A stretch of 64,000 bases of DNA, taken from Geminocystis sp. NIES-3709. Its GTDB lineage: Bacteria > Cyanobacteriota > Cyanobacteriia > Cyanobacteriales > Cyanobacteriaceae. The notes below the pieces were generated by a model, which was not told the origin of the DNA, did not search any database, and was given only the letters and a program-made list of their open reading frames with translations. The stretch lies in NCBI RefSeq assembly GCF_001548115.1, contig NZ_AP014821.1, forward strand, positions 248,001-312,000, written 5' to 3'. The position numbers and the translations under genes were made by a program. Positions 63,388 through 64,000 of the stretch are shown here, one piece after another. Each line of letters opens with the position of its first letter. The stretch's first letter is position 1.

Positions 63388-63612
63388 TTACTTTACAAAC
63401 GTATTATTACAAAAACTTTCAATATAGTCAGGACTCTGGACTAATTGTAAAATATCAGAATTAGCTATTTGTTGTTTATGGGTCTATTGTGAAGTAATAA
63501 TGGCATCTTTGAGTAACAATTCATATAATAATTTAAACTTTGGCATAGAAAAACGATGTCGATCGGGCAATGGTGTGACATAATCAGAATGGGAAACAAC
63601 AGGTAAATTCAT
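63388..63612 (-). pseudogene. Histone deacetylase/AcuC-family protein, N-terminal remnant
   Basis: The start MNLPVVSHSDYVTPLPDRHRF, then MPKFKLLYELLLKDAI, is the typical opening of cyanobacterial histone-deacetylase-superfamily proteins. A TAG stop interrupts it after 42 residues (63484-63486). Beyond the stop the same frame continues IANSDILQLVQSPDYIESFC, again typical, and then ends at 63388. The catalytic domain of about 230 further residues is gone. Premature stop plus 3' deletion mark it as a dead gene. Confidence 0.7.
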
Positions 63613-63615
63613 GTA

Positions 63616-63650
63616 AACAATAGACAATGAATAATTAATATTTAATCTTA
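63616..63650. repeat. Five AT-rich heptamers
   Basis: AACAATA, GACAATG, AATAATT, AATATTT, AATCTTA; a weaker array just upstream of the decayed HDAC gene. Confidence 0.5.
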
Positions 63651-63715
63651 GTTTTTTCACAAAACTTTAAAAAAGTAATTGCTAATTAGAAAAAATGTTC
63701 GATCGATTATAAACT

Positions 63716-64000
63716 ATGAATGATTCTCCCATATTTATCTCTTTAATACCTAATTTAATGGGTGGAGAAGGTCATATTATTCCCTATCATAAATCCATCA
63801 CTAAAGCAACAAAAACCCTTGGTTGGCATCATGAAGTTATCTATTCTCCCGAAGAAAATTTAACTTTATTACCTGATAATTGGTATGGTTGTTTAAAAGG
63901 TAATAAGTTAGAAAATGATGAAAATTTTGCCGATAAATTCAAACAAGTTATTATTTTTTCTGATAGTATTAGGAACTATTTAAAAGAAAAATTAGTTAAA
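63716..64000 (+). CDS. Unassigned protein, start only (possibly glycosyltransferase-like)
   Basis: The first 95 residues of a gene that leaves the window: MNDSPIFISLIPNLMGGEGHI, then PYHKSITKATKTLGWHHEVIY and VIIFSDSIRNYLKEKL. A short beta strand followed by a GGEGH loop and a helix resembles the N-terminal half of GT4-type glycosyltransferases (GxGG near the start), but this is a weak match. No signal peptide. The ATG at 63716 is the first in frame. Confidence 0.6.
   Translation, partial: MNDSPIFISLIPNLMGGEGHIIPYHKSITKATKTLGWHHEVIYSPEENLTLLPDNWYGCLKGNKLENDENFADKFKQVIIFSDSIRNYLKEKLVK

Larger units (their letters stand above)
63249..63715. other. Gene-poor stretch with a decayed gene
   Basis: 467 bases. 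The right part holds the remains of a histone-deacetylase-family gene on the minus strand (63388-63612). To its left a minus-strand frame without a start reads FGEDGDLPEFDVKNLF to a stop near 63290; its origin is not recognised. A heptamer array fills 63616-63650. Confidence 0.5.

Overview
The window is chromosomal DNA of a low-GC, beta-type cyanobacterium. The form IB RuBisCO operon rbcL-rbcX-rbcS, cyanophycin synthetase and cyanophycinase, the variable subunit of ferredoxin-thioredoxin reductase, a Calvin-cycle class II aldolase, a CtpA-type protease and FO synthase subunit CofG all point this way. The palindrome CGATCG (the core of the cyanobacterial HIP1 repeat) is scattered everywhere against an AT-rich background. 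Gene content and base composition suggest a unicellular Geminocystis/Cyanobacterium-like organism; that is inference. No tRNA, rRNA or CRISPR array was recognised by eye.

Layout. 1-12.6 kb: the start of a group 2 sigma factor, fba, a Tat-exported beta-carbonic anhydrase, a frameshifted beta-hydroxyacid dehydrogenase, mltA, a YefM/YoeB module whose toxin has lost its catalytic tail, a sugar-nucleotide transferase fused to a degenerate phosphomannomutase, purB and a GHL10 hydrolase. 12.6-25.8 kb: ftrV, a DUF1400 hydrolase, a LabA-like NYN protein, a sulfurtransferase, the rbc operon with a probable RbcR operator, a Tat-type FAD/Rieske oxidoreductase, two small conserved genes and nadB. 26-37 kb: ctpA, map, a YqiA-like esterase, a class A PBP, a DUF697 membrane protein, thyX, an ABC-F ATPase and nusB. 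37-40.7 kb is a scarred region: two different IS630-type insertion sequences side by side, an orphan DppC-like permease, and a truncated nuclease-domain/ParA gene. 40.8-50 kb: yvcK, a TPP riboswitch with thiC, aroE, a MAPEG protein, a DUF2064 glycosyltransferase, a second copy of the 38-kb IS with a small element nested inside it, scpA and glcF. 50-64 kb: prlC, a DUF1824 gene, cphB-cphA, cofG, a pentapeptide protein, a UvrD-like helicase coupled to a membrane esterase, a decayed histone-deacetylase-family gene and the start of an unassigned gene.

Most genes are ordinary housekeeping and photosynthetic-metabolism genes in short units. Carbon fixation is represented by rbcLXS, fba, carbonic anhydrase and glcF, and nitrogen storage by cphBA.

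The most interesting signals lie outside the standard genes. First, intergenic DNA is built from degenerate tandem arrays with a strict period of 7 or 8 bases, often ending at or in stop or start codons and sometimes paired with conserved head sequences. Second, there are several decay events: the YoeB frameshift that removes the SCRYHY-type tail, a G-run frameshift, the decapitated ParA, and the HDAC remnant. Third, a MITE-like element sits nested in an IS630 copy, with an intact copy in the same window for comparison. No clearly new multi-gene system was found.
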